Part shown: positions 31,771 to 44,500 of the stretch, piece after piece
How positions within the stretch are numbered: the stretch's first letter is position 1
Layout of the letters: each line of letters begins with the position of its first letter
NCBI GenBank assembly: GCA_963575745.1
Contig: CAUYUJ010020600.1
Location: 10,001 to 74,000 of the forward strand
DNA from: Prorocentrum cordatum
Lineage: Eukaryota > Sar > Dinophyceae > Prorocentrales > Prorocentraceae
Direction of reading: 5' to 3'
Length of the DNA: 64,000 bases
Notes under the pieces: generated by a model
The model's input: only the letters and a program-made list of their open reading frames with translations
The model's database searches: none
Told to the model about the DNA's origin: nothing
Made by a program: the position numbers and the translations under genes

Positions 31771-32200
31771 GAGCGCGCAGGGCGGGCGGGGAGAAGGAGG
31801 AGGAGGAGGAGGAGGAGGAGGAGGACCCAGCGATCCCCCACCCAGTGCCCTTGCACTGTCCGGGGCCGCATCGGTCTCGTGGGCCGCGGCCGGCGCGCGA
31901 GGGAGGGCGCAGAAGGGAGGGCGGGGAGGGGAGGAGAGGGAGGCGAGAGAGGGCGGGAGGCGAGGGCTGGAGGGGGGGGGGGGGGGCGGGCGGGAGACGG
32001 AAGGGAGAGCGAGGGGGAGCGAGGGAGGGAGGGGGAGGGGGTCACCCTCCCCCTCCCTCCCTCGCTCTCCCTCCTCCTCCTCCTCCACAATTACTCAATA
32101 TGAATATACTCTCTCTCTTCCCCTGATGGCGTCCGGGTGATGGCCGCGCACCCTCCGCGTACTGTTTTTTAATGCACAGGATGCCCGGGAAATCCCGGGA
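31771..32200. repeat. Purine-rich sequence and dispersed repeat copy
   Basis: GGA and GGGAGGGA runs (31795-32040) with an opposing TCC stretch. Then 32085-32200 is the reverse complement of the repeat at 26535-26660. Confidence 0.75.
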
Positions 32201-32420
32201 AACGACTCTCGCTGAGGCGCCGGCGTCATTTTTTCCCAAAATGCTGCTCTCGCGCCGGCGTCATTTTTTCCCAAAACGACTCTCGCTGAGGCGCCGGCGT
32301 CATTTTTTCCTAAAATGCTGCTCTCGTTGAGGCGCCGGCTTCATTTCTGCTCCCGAATCGTTCCGAATCGTGCTCCCGCTGCAGCGTGGGCCTCATTTTC
32401 GGATCGGTGCTTGGCCTCCG
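32200..32420 (-). repeat. 58-bp tandem repeat, copy 2
   Basis: Units of GCCGGCGTCATTTTTTCCC plus ACTCTCGCTGAGGC. The right part (AATCGTGCTCCCGCTGCAGC) is the reverse complement of the array at 24530-24725. Confidence 0.8.
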
Positions 32421-32484
32421 TCGTTCAGGATGGCGTTCTCGCCCCAGCGCGGGCCTTTTTCTCGCGCGCCCATCCGCCCGCCAC

Positions 32485-32725
32485 CACCGCGCCGCACCAC
32501 CACCACCACCACCACCACCACCACCCACCACCACCACCCACCACCACCACCACCACACCACCACCAGCACCACACCTCACCACCACCACCACTACCAACC
32601 ACCACCACCAAACACCCCACCACCACCAGCACACCACCACCACCACCACCACCACCACCACCACCACCACCAACCACCACCACCACCACCACCACCACCA
32701 CCACCACCACCACGACAACCACGCA
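32485..32725. repeat. CCA tract
   Basis: About 240 bp of nearly pure CCA, followed by ACGC repeats to about 32745. Confidence 0.95.
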
Positions 32726-33085
32726 CACACGCACGCACGCACGCACGTGCACCACCACCCACTACGCACGCGCGCGCGGAGCCACAGGTCCGCTACGACA
32801 CGCGTCCGCGGATAGAGAAAGTCAGCGCCATGGTAAGGGATGGGAGGGAGGGGTAGGACGTCAGATATGACGCGAGAGCACCTGGCTTGTCGCTCCCCCT
32901 CCCTCCCTCCCTCTCCCTCCCTCCCTCGCTTGTTTCCCTCCCTCCCTCCCGGAGGAGGAGGGAGAAGGCGAGGGAGGGAGAGAAGGGGGGGGGGGAGGGC
33001 GGGAGGGAGGCGGGCGGGAGGCGTGCAGGGGGGGTTGCCGCGGCAGGGCGCGGGGGCGCGCGCGGCAGGGGCGGGAGGGCCGCAG

Positions 33086-33164
33086 GGACCCGGCTCGATG
33101 CCGCGCCGCCGCTCGCCCATGGCGCGGCGGGCCCGCTGGTGGACCGCCGCCTGCCCAGCCTCAG
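33086..33164 (+). CDS. Exon 1 (left edge uncertain), N-terminal region
   Basis: Reads as [20 protein letters not shown] after a possible CAG acceptor at 33085. It joins the next exon in phase (2 nt + 1 nt). No start codon is visible in frame, so an earlier exon is likely. The splice point is ambiguous: a donor 12 bases earlier (GCCCAG) also keeps the frame. Confidence 0.45.
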
Positions 33165-36100
33165 GTCGGGCATGTCCCTCTGCAGGAGGGGATTCAAGAA
33201 TAGCTTCGTATTCCAAAAATACAGAGAGAAGGGGAGAAACAATGAAACAAAAGCCTGGGGGCGATGTTCGATTTGCTGGACAATGTTTGACAGGGCTGGG
33301 CCTAAACGCTGTGTTGCTGGGCTTCGGCTGTGTTTTGTGCTTCGCTTTGGCAGGGAGTGGCACAGGAGGACAGCCAGAGCAAAACGACCAACAAGACAAA
33401 ACCAAAACACGAAAAAGAACGCTTAGGTCCAGACTTGATTTCTTAATATGAAGGCCTGACGGCCGGTGCCGCCGACCCTGCAAGTCACCAACGACCAGGA
33501 GGGGGAGGAGGAGGAGGAGGAGAAGGAGGAGGAGGCAGAGGCGGAGATAAGGAGGAGGCGAAGAGGCGGAGGAGGAGGAGGAGGAGGAGAAGGAGGAGGA
33601 GGAGGAGGAGGAGGCGGAGATAAGGAGGAGGCGGAGGAGGAGGAGGAGGAGGAGGAAAAGGGCTCCCCCCTCCAAAGCTGTCCTGTGGGGGGGCCGTGCC
33701 CGACCTGAGTCCGGCCTTCGCCGCGGCGCCCGTGCTCGTGGCCCTCCCGGGCCGCCGTGGCGCTCTGCGCCTCTGCTGGGGCACGCTGCCCGCCGCGGGC
33801 GCCCGCGCCGCGCCCGCGCCGCGGCGCCCCGGCGCCCGGCGGGGGGCGGCGCGGGCCGCAGCCGCGCCGCCCGACGGCGAGCTCCCGAGCAGGTCCGAGG
33901 AGGAACCGCAGGCACGAGATCCCAGACATCCAACGCATTGAAGAGATCAAGACGGAGGTTTTCCCAATTTTCGGCCTCTAGGGGCCTCGGGACCGTCACA
34001 AAACGACTCAGGATGAAAAACCGGTCCCGGGGAAGGGGTCCAGACTTCTGGGGGTCGACGTCATAAAAAATCATGACGTCTGGGGTCTGGGATCGCGTCG
34101 TGACAAACTCCAGACGGGAGGCTTCTGGCCGTGTTCGGCCCCCGGGGGGCCCTCGCCGGGCCTCGGGAGCGCAAAGAAACGACTCAGGACGAGAAACCGG
34201 TCCCGGAGAAAGGGTCGGGACTTCCAAGGACAGCGACCTGAAAAGATCAGGACGTCGCATGTCTGGGACCCAGACATCTGTCGTGTCTAAAAGATCGTGG
34301 CAGAGGTTTTGCATCGTTGTCGGGATGAGAAACCGGTCGCGGGGAAGTGGTCGAGAGGTCGGGGGCCCGCGTCTCGAAGAAATCGAGACGCCGGATGTCT
34401 GGGAAAGGGCCCAGACCCCCACGCGCTACGACAAAAAAAAGATGGGGTCAATGCAAACGGGGGTCAGTCAGAGCGCCGGATCTTGCAGGATCCTGCAGAG
34501 GGGCTTGGGTGCGGGATGCTGCAGGATCCTGCTGCCTGATCTTGCAATGCCCGTCTGAACCGGGTCTGAATTGACCCGGGTCAGAAGATCCTTGATCCGA
34601 GGAGGAATGGGCCCATACCGACGCGCGCGTTGCGACAAAAGTCACGACGGGAAGTCTTTCGCTATTTTTTCTGCCTCTGGGGGCCATTGCCGGGCCTCGG
34701 GAGCGTCAAAGAACGGCTCAGCATGAAACACCGGTCCCAGGGAAGGGGTCCACACCTTTGGGGTCCAGACATGACGTCGGGGGTTTGGGTCAGAAGCCTC
34801 GGAAGTCCGCCGTCCTGCGGAGAAGTTTTCTGAGCCTTCCCCGAAGACCCAGAACACCTCTCAGAAGGCGCGAGGGCTTCTGAGAAGCCCAGCCGCCTTC
34901 TGAGAAGGCCGTCTCATTTTCACTTGCCCCCCTCGCTCGTCGCCGAGATACCAGGGGTGCCCTCGTGTCCTGTGTCTCGCGACCCATGCCCCCTACACTG
35001 CTATGGCAATATGGCTCTCGGAAGGGTCTTGTGTCCTCTCGCGTGTCTTGTTCAATCAAGTCCGACTGTACCCGTGCCTCGTTCTTGCCTGGCAGGCCTT
35101 CGTCACCACGGCTGGATTCGCTTCAGCTTTTCGTTTTCTGGTCAGAAGGCGATCCAGGAGAGGTTCGGGGAGTACTTAGCGGTATCGATATTGCGGTGGT
35201 TCTGCAGTCTCGGGATGCGTTCCAGCAGCTGCGCCTCGTCGAGAGGCGTCCCGAGGTGCCCAGATCGTCCCGAGTGGCCGCCAGTGACTCGAGCCATGCC
35301 TCGAATACACCCGCCTCCTCTCAGAGGAGGAGCAGGTACCGATACCGCCGCTGCCCTTCCCCGGTTGTGCCTGTGTGGGCCTCCTGGGGCGGCTGGGTCC
35401 GCTTCGGCTTCCTGCTCAGCACGCGCCCCAGGAGAGGTCCGGGGAGAGCTGTACATCCCCAGACCCCCGACGTCATGATTTTTTCATGACGTCGATCCCC
35501 TGATGGTCTGGACCCATTCCCCGGGACCGGTTTCTCATCCTCAGTTGTTTTTTGCCGGTCCCGAAGCCCGGCCTCCAGGGGCCGAAAGGAGCGAGAAACC
35601 TCCCGCCATGATTTTCCCACGCCTCGAGGGGCGTCTGGGCATTTATGTCGGCATTTCCTCGCTGGCCCCAGCAGGGGCGACCTGGCGATCGCGGAGCTCC
35701 TCCTCGGGGCCTACGACGCCGACGGCGACGGCGTGCTGAGCGCCGCAGAGGCTGCCGAGCTCGCGCTGGACGCGGGGCAGGGCGGCGCCGGCCCCGCGGA
35801 GGGCCCCCTGGCGGTGCTGTCCGCGCTGGGCAGCGGGGCCCGCCTCTCCAAGGAGGGCCTGCTCTCCATGTACGCCGGCAGATCGGAGGACCGGCACCGT
35901 GCATCAGAGCCCCGAATCATGAGGGTATATAACTCGGGTCCGGGCCAACTCGGACTCGTGTTGCGGCATATTCCGGACCCGAGTGACCCCGGGCCTGAGC
36001 TTCCCCGGATTAGTCGGGCGTCCAGAGCCCCAAATCATGAGGGGTAATTCTGGTCAGGGCTAACTCGGGTTCCTTTCCCGGGAATCCCAACCCGAGTTAC

Positions 36101-38518
36101 CCCGGACCCGAGTTACCCCGGATAGCTCGAGCACCCAAGTTCAACCCCAAACCCCTTTGGGTCATGAAACAATCACGCCGGCAGGTCGAAGGATCAGCAC
36201 CCTTCACTGGGTAAACGCGAACGTTCGTGAAGCTGCGCGCGGGCAGCACTCCCTGGACACGGTATGAATACTATCCTATCTACCATCACGATCGACAATA
36301 AATGCCTCGTCTGCGAGATAGTCTACGGAAACATACGATATTGCCAATATCATCATCGTCGCTCCTGGCCAGAAGGACGCTGTTTCGTCGGTCGCACGTT
36401 GCACACCTATCCCTGGTCACCTTCGACACGCACGAGATGCCTCCTGGAACATGTAAGTGATGCCGTCGACTGTCATCGAGACTATCACGATCCCGAAGCA
36501 CTTCGAGCCCACCTTCCCACGCACATCCCTCCGTCGCCACGTGGACCCTGGCTCAAAACAGTCCCGCGCTCCGCGCGGACGGCCACTCGAGACGGCGAGT
36601 CGGCCAGACCGCAATCCTTCCCTGCACCGGTTTCGAAGCGCGCTGACACAGCACCATTGCGGCGTGAAGTGCGCCTAGCGGCTGACCGACTGATTGGTAT
36701 TACGCAAGATGCCAAGCCCACGATTACACGCACGAGACGGACCACACCACGTGTGCTAACGCGCACACAGTTGGGTACCACCAACTACAGCTTGGCGACT
36801 CGAACGACTCTGACTTCTACACCTGCTCTACTTGCGCGACCTGCACCACCACCTGCAGATGGCGAGCACGGGCAGCCAGGCGGTCCAGCCGACCGCACAG
36901 AGGCCGAGAGCCCCTTGGTGCGGCCCCCGACCGTCCTCGGCCAAGTCTGGCAACTCTTTCAGCGCCTCCAAGGACGGCGAGCCACCAGCCAAGAAACGAG
37001 GGGCAGCCCGACAACCAGACACAACCCCCCCCGAGGAGGAGAACAAGGCGATGGACATGGACGCGGACGAGGCCGACGCCGAACCACGCCGAGCCCGACG
37101 CCGAGGCGGACGACGAGCACACAGAGGTCACCATACGGACAAGAGCTGGACGAACAAGGACAAGAACATGCACGCTCTCCTCATGCCATTGATGACCTTG
37201 ACGCTTCAGAACACGCAGAAGATCAGGCTACTCATGTTCGCGGTGGCCGATACGTGGACGATGCCCAGTAATTCACCCGCTTCTCACACACACACCAGCG
37301 ACGAATTGGAGGGGTTTCACAAGAGGGTCAACGGCTACATGTCAGAGCAGAACAAAGAGGCACTACAACGCCTGGGCCCACTGACCCCAGCACTGGCCTT
37401 GGCGATGCTGGAGGGACTGGCAGCATGCGAGATCGGAGGCCGAGTCAAGCAGCTGATCAACGACTACCTCGAGCAGTGCCAGCCAGCCGACGAGGCCAAG
37501 GAACCCACCATCGACGTGGACCTCCTCACCCAGCAGGTCTCGTTCATCAGGATAAAGAAGACCCACGATCCCAACGTCGCCAAGCTGGCGATCGGAGCAC
37601 ACGACTGGCCAGCCCGACAGCTCGTCATCGACGGGCTCCGTGCCGAGGGGAAAGCTCGCCACCACGTGGGCCCCGCCCCCGCGGGCTGGACGGAGGAGGA
37701 GATCTCGGTCTGGCCGGAGCACTTCAAGAAGATAGGCGGATAGTGATCACAGTTGGCGGGACCCTCCCAGGCACGTGCTTCCAACCATCACCAACGCCAA
37801 CGCCTGCGTCAGCTATCACCGGCCCGACCTTGTCAGAGGATAGTGCGCGCTTATCAGACCATGCTGTCAATCCAGATGAGTACGCCGCTGATGATGAGGC
37901 CGCCAACTTTCTTTTATCGCAGTAGCTGACGCAGCCCCGTCCCCCGAGCTCGAGCGGTCACGCTAGTTAGTCTCCACTCTCCTCTTCCCTCCTCGCCTGC
38001 CCCACAGAAAACCAGATCCCAAATCCAGATGTCCCTTCTCCCGCTAAATTGTGTGGCAGGTTTTTTTTGATGAGCTCGTCCGAATCCTTAGATTGAGCAG
38101 CAGCGCAACCGTGCCTCGATAGGATGTTCACTCCAGGAGCAAACGCTTGTCTGCAAGGGCCGCGAAGGGGGATTGACAAGGGGGATAGGAAGAGCTGGCC
38201 CCTTTCCAAGAAAGCCGCCCCAGAGAAAGGGTTAGGGTTTTCTCCGCTGCTCCGCCTTGGCTGCCCGCATGAGCGAGCAGAAGCGTTGCAGCGCACAGCC
38301 GCAGAAGGCGCGAGGCAGCCCCCCCCTCAGCGGGGGGCGCGCTGCAGCGACGAGCATCACTGCATACTTCTCTCAGGCGTTCCCGCTGTGTCGGCAGAGG
38401 TTTCGGTGTTGATCGGGGCGGCGGAGATGCCAGCGTGGTTTAATACATTGCAGCCTGCTTCGAACTTTCAGAGTCTCTCTTCGCTCCCATGTCGTCGTTT
38501 TAATATATTTTATATATA

Positions 38519-38574
<56 letters not shown>

Positions 38575-41500
38575 AGGGAAGGGGTCGAGATTTCATGGGG
38601 GTCGACGTTACGAACAAATCATTACGTCGGGGGTCGGTGACCGACCCCTGATCCCCTTCCGTATCCTTACGCATCGATTTTTATACAGCGAGACAACAAC
38701 ACGTTTGGCGTTCCGCGCGGATTTCTTGGATCCGCGCCGGGCTCTCCCCGGCGACGCCTCCAGCGCCGCCCCCGGCGCGCTCCGCACGCCAGGGACGAGG
38801 TGTCCAGCGCAGTTCCAAGAAATCCATGCGGAGCGCCAAAAGTTTATGTTTACGCCGTGCGTATGCTTATGTTTTATTTGTATTCGTATTTTTTCTTATT
38901 ATTATTATTATTATTATTATTAGTTTTCTTATTCTTCTTATTATTATTATCATTATAAGTATTGGTAGTATGTGTCTTAGTATTCGTATTATTCTTATTA
39001 TTATTCTTCTTATTATTCTTCTTCGTCGTATTATTACTATTATTCTTATTATCCTGCTTCTTCTTCTTCTTATGATTAGTATGCTTATTCTTCTTAGTAC
39101 AAGAATTAGTATCAGCATCACTCTTACAATGATATCGTTAGTAGTACTACTATTACTATCATCCGTAAGGGTTTCGCCCCCTGTCGCCGGCACCCTGTCT
39201 CGGAGAATGGGAAATGCAGCAGCGAAATCTTGAGGCCTTGGCGCCACCGTGAAGCAGTGTCGGGACTTCACGCGAAGACGATGAGTAATCGGCAGGACAC
39301 ATTGGGATGTGGATGGTAGTGTTGAATTCGATGGTGTACTTCCATGGTTTACGGCTTCGGATGTGCGACTCGTGCGTAACGTGCGAGGGTTTATTGCTTC
39401 GGGGTCCCAAACATAACGTAAGCTACGCAAATGTATGGCTTCGAAGACGCGAACATTGAGTAATTTACGTACGCAGGTTGATGGCTTCGGACACGCTATT
39501 ATGGTATAATTTTCGAGGGTGTATGGCTTCGGGTTGCAAAATTGCATCACTTACGCGGGTTCATGTCTTCGGAGACGCGAACATCATGTAATTTTCGACG
39601 GTTTATAGCTTCGGGGACGCGAGTACAGCGTGAGTTACAAGCGTTTGTGGCTTCGGGCATGCAAGCATTACGTAATTTAAACAACGTTTATGTCGTAGGG
39701 GATACGAATACGGCGTGTATTGCGAAGGTGGCTTCGGGGACGCGAAAGTTGTGTAATTCGCGAGGGTGCATGGCTTCGGGGACGCGAATACTGTGTATTT
39801 TAAAAGGGTTTATGGCCTCGGGGGCGCGACTTAAATATGTTTGTACGTGTCCCACGCCCCCCCTGAAATCCTGATACCCTTCCTAGGAGGTGCTAACCAG
39901 AGTGTTCTTCGGTTCCCCCCCCCCCGCGCGGTCTACAACAAGGAAGAGTAGGCAACAAGAAGCAGAACTGTAACAGTAGAAACTGGAAACTGGAACTGGT
40001 GCCGGCAACAGAAAACCCTCATCCTACAGCCTGGTGGCCCCACAGGGGGCCGGCAGATTCCTCCTCGTCGTTTTCTTCTTCTTGTCACCCAGACCCCCAC
40101 CATGCCAGCGCCCCAGTTGGGGATGCACCCCTCGGAGCCCGAAGGAAACAGCCTGCATCCCCATCTAGAGGGGCGTAAGTCGGCCAGGGGCCCGGGCCAC
40201 GCCCGTGCTTAGAGGAGCTGCTCCGGCACTGCGAGGGCGCCCTCGCCCCGCGGGTGGACTCCCTGGCGACCTTCGGCGCCATGGCCGTGGTGACCGTGCG
40301 CCTCGGGCGCGCGCTGCGGCGAAGGTTGTACGCCGGGCTGTCGAGGGAGGCCGCAGGCTCGGGGGCCCCCAGACGGGGTGGTGACCACACCGTGCGGTGA
40401 GTCGGTGGGGATTCGGGGTCACCCCACGGTTGGGGGACTCCAGTCCCTCTCCGAGGACGTCTCGGGCGACAGGGGCCTCCAGGGTCCCAAGACCGTGCGT
40501 TGACGGTCCGTGCGGGGAGGTCTTGGGGGATTTCGAGGTCACCTCACGGTCTGTCACCGCACCGCTTCGGGACTCCAAACAGGCAGCGGCAGGTGGGTGC
40601 TGCAGGAGGTGGGGGTCGGGCCCACCCGCGTGCGCGTCGGGTGGCTGTTCGCCGGGCTCGACGAGCGGGCGGACCCGCGGACCTGCGCGCTGCAGTTCGT
40701 GGACGTGGCGGGAGAGGCGAGGGCTGCGCTGGAGAGACACGCCGGGAGGGTGACGCGTAAGTCGGGCATGTCCGTCTACAGGAGGAATATCCCAAAATAG
40801 TATTTAAAAATATCTGGGGACGATGTTTCTAGTTTCTAGTATCTATTTGCCTATTCCTGGAGATGGTTTGACGATTTGTTTGATGTTGTGCCCAAAATCC
40901 GCTTGCAGGGGGACATGCCCGACCTAAGGTGACGCGGCTGCCGGAGCCGGAGGAGGGCGTCGGCGCCGCGCAGGCGCCGTACAGCTTGCTGGGGGCGCTC
41001 AGCAGCCTGGCGGGCACGCTGGGCGTGGCGCTGCCTTGGCAGAGGGACGCCGCGGGGCCTCCGCGCCAGGCCGCGGTGGCCGAGGAGAGGGCGGCCGCAA
41101 TGAGGGACGAGGCGCGCAGGGCACTGGTGCCGATGCTGCAGCGCCTGCAGGGCATGCAGGCCAAGAAGGAGGAGCAGGACACCTCCGAGGACGACGTCAG
41201 CAGAGCGTACAAGAGCGTCAAGGACTTCAAGGTGCTCGCCAGGGGCGACCCCGCCTTCGTCGACATGTCGGACCTGCGCGGGTGCCCGGAGATCCGCAAG
41301 AAGCTGGCCGAGCTGGTCGAGGTCCAGGGGGCGCTAATTAAATATGGTCCTGGCCCAACGCGCCCCCCGCTTGTCCCTCCATTCTGACACCCCGGGAGCA
41401 CTAAGGGCCTCGTGAAGGGTGCTCTGGAGGCCGTGGGGGGTTCCTTGGGAACGCCTGCGACTCCACAGGCCAGGGAAACCTCTGGCAACAACACCCTCTC

Positions 41501-44500
41501 TCCTCGTCCTCGTTCCCTCCCTTCCTCCCTTTCTTCCTCGCCGTCCTCCTCCTCTTCCTCCTCCTCCGCCTCCTCCTCCTCCTCCTCCTCCTCCTCCTTC
41601 TCCTCCTCCTCCTTTTCCTCCGTCCGTAGCCATTTTGGCTCAAGTCCGTAGTGTTTCGCTCAGGACTTCAGATATTGTAGGAGCTGTTGCATACGGTGTA
41701 CTGTACACGGGTTTCCCACCTGAGCACAGCACGATATCTTTTTCGCACGCGAGCACGGAAGGCCCATGGCGCCCTCGCATGCTTCTCAAGGCGGTGCGCC
41801 GCCCTCGCGACACAAGCACAGACGCCAGGCGTGGGCCAAACCATAGTATTGTAAGCACTGTTGGTCGCATCAGACTGGCGATCGGTGGTGGGGCAGAGCG
41901 GATCTCGATCACTGTTCGCTACGCAAGCAGCCCAAGGCGTCAGCATTTGCAGGGATCAAGCAGCCAGCCACTCCCTCTGTGTCGGCGCTGAAGGCCCCAG
42001 CGCAGCCCGACCCCAAGCTCACTGCCGAGCTCAAGAGGTTGCGCGAGGAAGTTACACAGCTACGGAAGAAGGAGGTCGCAACCAAGCCCGACGGCCACGC
42101 CATGGATGTCGACGAGGGCAAGGACAGCGACGCAGACTTACGCAAGGAGGTCGGGGCCGTCACCGGGAAGCTTCAGAAAGTTGCAGACCTGGAAGGCCCA
42201 GAGTGCGATGAGTTGCGGGAAAAGTTGCGAGCACGGCAGACCACCTTGCGAGGTCAGATCTTTCGCGGCAAGACTCTGGACACGCGGCTCAAAGAGATGT
42301 CCTTTCAGCACACGAAGTTGGTCAAGAAGCGGGAGCGCCAGACCGAAGTGGTCGAGGAGCTCAAGCAGGTGGTGGCAGAGGCGCAGAAGACTGTGGAGGA
42401 CACGGCCGAGGCGCTTCAGGCCACAGTCGCGGAGATCACAAAGTTGGAGGCCGAGCGGTGCCAGTTGGTGGCTGGCGCGCCACGGGCCCCTACGAAGCCC
42501 GCCGACGACGGCGCACAGGGGCTCAAGCAGCTCCTTGACAGCAACCTCACGGTCGAGAAGTGCGGCGAGTTGCTCGAGGGCTTTGGTGGCAAGCCGGCTT
42601 TGGCGCAGAAGCTGCACGAGTGCTTGGCTGAGGCGAAGGTGGCGGAGGATTCGCACAGTGCTCAGCAACGCCGCGCCGCCGATGAGGCGAGGCAGCAGCA
42701 GCAGCAGCAGGAGGCCGAGCAGGCCGTTCAGGCTGCTGCAGCTGCGACGGCTGAGCACTGGCAGCGCTGGGAGCAAGCCATCCCGTCGGAGGCGGGCGAT
42801 CCAGCGGCGCTGCGAGAGTTCCTCCGCTCGGTCGAGCAGCACGCGCCCGATGATGAAGGTGAATTGCGTGAAGCAGCCAAGCGGGCGGGCGCCATGTTGT
42901 TGTCGTTCGCGAAGCGGCACAAAATGGGTTAGTTGGCTGTTGGCGTTGATTGGCACGCATGTGTGCTTGTTCTCTTGAGTCGGCACCATGACGCGCATTG
43001 CTACTGTCAACGCTACTTCGTCCAACCCGCCCGCTGAGACGTTCGAGGCCGATGCTCCTGTGCTAGGAGATGAGCAGCCTATCATGTGCGTACAGGAGCA
43101 TCACGCCACGGCAGCGAAGATGGGATCATTTCAAGGCCGCATGAGCGCGGTCGGCTACCACGGCGCGTGGGCCCCAGCCAAAGAGACTGGCCACGGGCAT
43201 GGCACAAGCGGTGGCGTGGCGGTGATTGCGCCGAAGAGGGTGCAGGTTACGGCTGGGCCCTTGCTGGCCGACACCAAATGAGTGTTGTTGGACGAGAGAA
43301 TGGTCGCGGCGCTAGTGCGCACTTGGTTCAAAGGGGGCTTCGTGGCGGCGTCGGCCCATCTCCATGTCGGCGAAGAGATGGGACAGAAGAATATGGCATT
43401 GCTCACGACGTTGACTCAGTACCTGCTTAGATTGCGAGCGCTTGGGCATGAATGGATTGTTGCAGCTGGCTACAATATGGACCGCGCCCCGATGCAGCCG
43501 TGGGCGACATCTATAGGAGGAGTGCTGGTGGCGCCGTCTGCGCCTACATGTATTCAGAGTACACCAGGAAGGACGAGTGACTACTTCATCATGCCTGAGG
43601 GATTCGCCATCCGTTCTGGAATGATTGATGCGGTGGACGCTGCGACGATCTGGCCACGCAGGCTTGCGTTGATGCAAGTTCACGCCAAAGACACAGTCAT
43701 GCGGCGCCGAGTTGCTGATCACTGGCCAAGCCTGGTTGCGGGAGGTTCCCACGTAATTGGAAGAGGCTTCATGGTGATATTTAACATGCCACGACAGCTA
43801 ATCAGTTGACAGGGTATCGAGGCTGAGCTTCTGGACCGACATGACGTTGCTGGACCCCGTCTCCACGGTTACGAAGGCAGAGCTGGAGAGAACCAAGCTC
43901 GTTGGAAGAAGCTCCGCGCAGTCCCACAGCACCGACAGCCTCGACCCCCGCGCGGGTGTGCAGCGCGGAGTGCAGCGGCCAGGTGGGCCAGGCATCTGCG
44001 CAGTGCGCACACCGCGCTGGAGTCGTGCATTCCCAACCTTGACGCGGAAGTGGCCGAGCAGCCAATGAGGTCGAAGCGCGCTGCCAAGGTTCTGATCGAC
44101 ACCGAGGCCTTCCTCGGCAGGATCCAGAGGCTCGACTGGGTGTTCGCGCACCTCGACGAGCTGGCGGCAAGGTTTTTCAGGTGTGGAGTGGATGCGGTGG
44201 GTGACCCGTCTACGCCCGATTTGATCGAGCGAGTTTTGTCAGTTTTGTCCCTGGCCCAGGACAAAGAACCGCACTTTTCGCCGGCAAAGGGGGGGCCTGG
44301 AAGTCTGGGGTCAGGGATGCGTGCCTGGACGGGGCCAAAGCTTCCCATCGTTTTACCAAGGTCCGTGGAACCCAAGAGGTGCTCACCGAGGAGCATCGGA
44401 TCCAACCGTTCGAGCTTGCCGCCGAAACGCGCCACGAATGGCCCCGTGTTCGGGCCACTCACACTTGCGACGAGTTGCAGCTGCCAAGCGATCCGCAGGA

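Noticed and set aside
36264-37271. A 335-codon frame overlapping the orphan ORF
   Set aside because: It runs in another frame, is rich in Arg/Thr/Pro without helical pattern, and loses to the 294-residue frame in composition and structure. It cannot be excluded fully.
38229-38242. Telomere-like GGGTTAGGGTTT
   Set aside because: A single isolated occurrence inside the poly(A) insertion, not an array.
38522-38573. Poly(A) run as a polyadenylation site of the AAA gene
   Set aside because: Encoded A runs of this length mark retroposition. The run interrupts a MITE, and the gene continues in frame beyond it.
43279-43281. Selenocysteine or programmed readthrough at the LINE-B TGA
   Set aside because: The rest of the element has many frameshifts and stops, so simple decay explains it.
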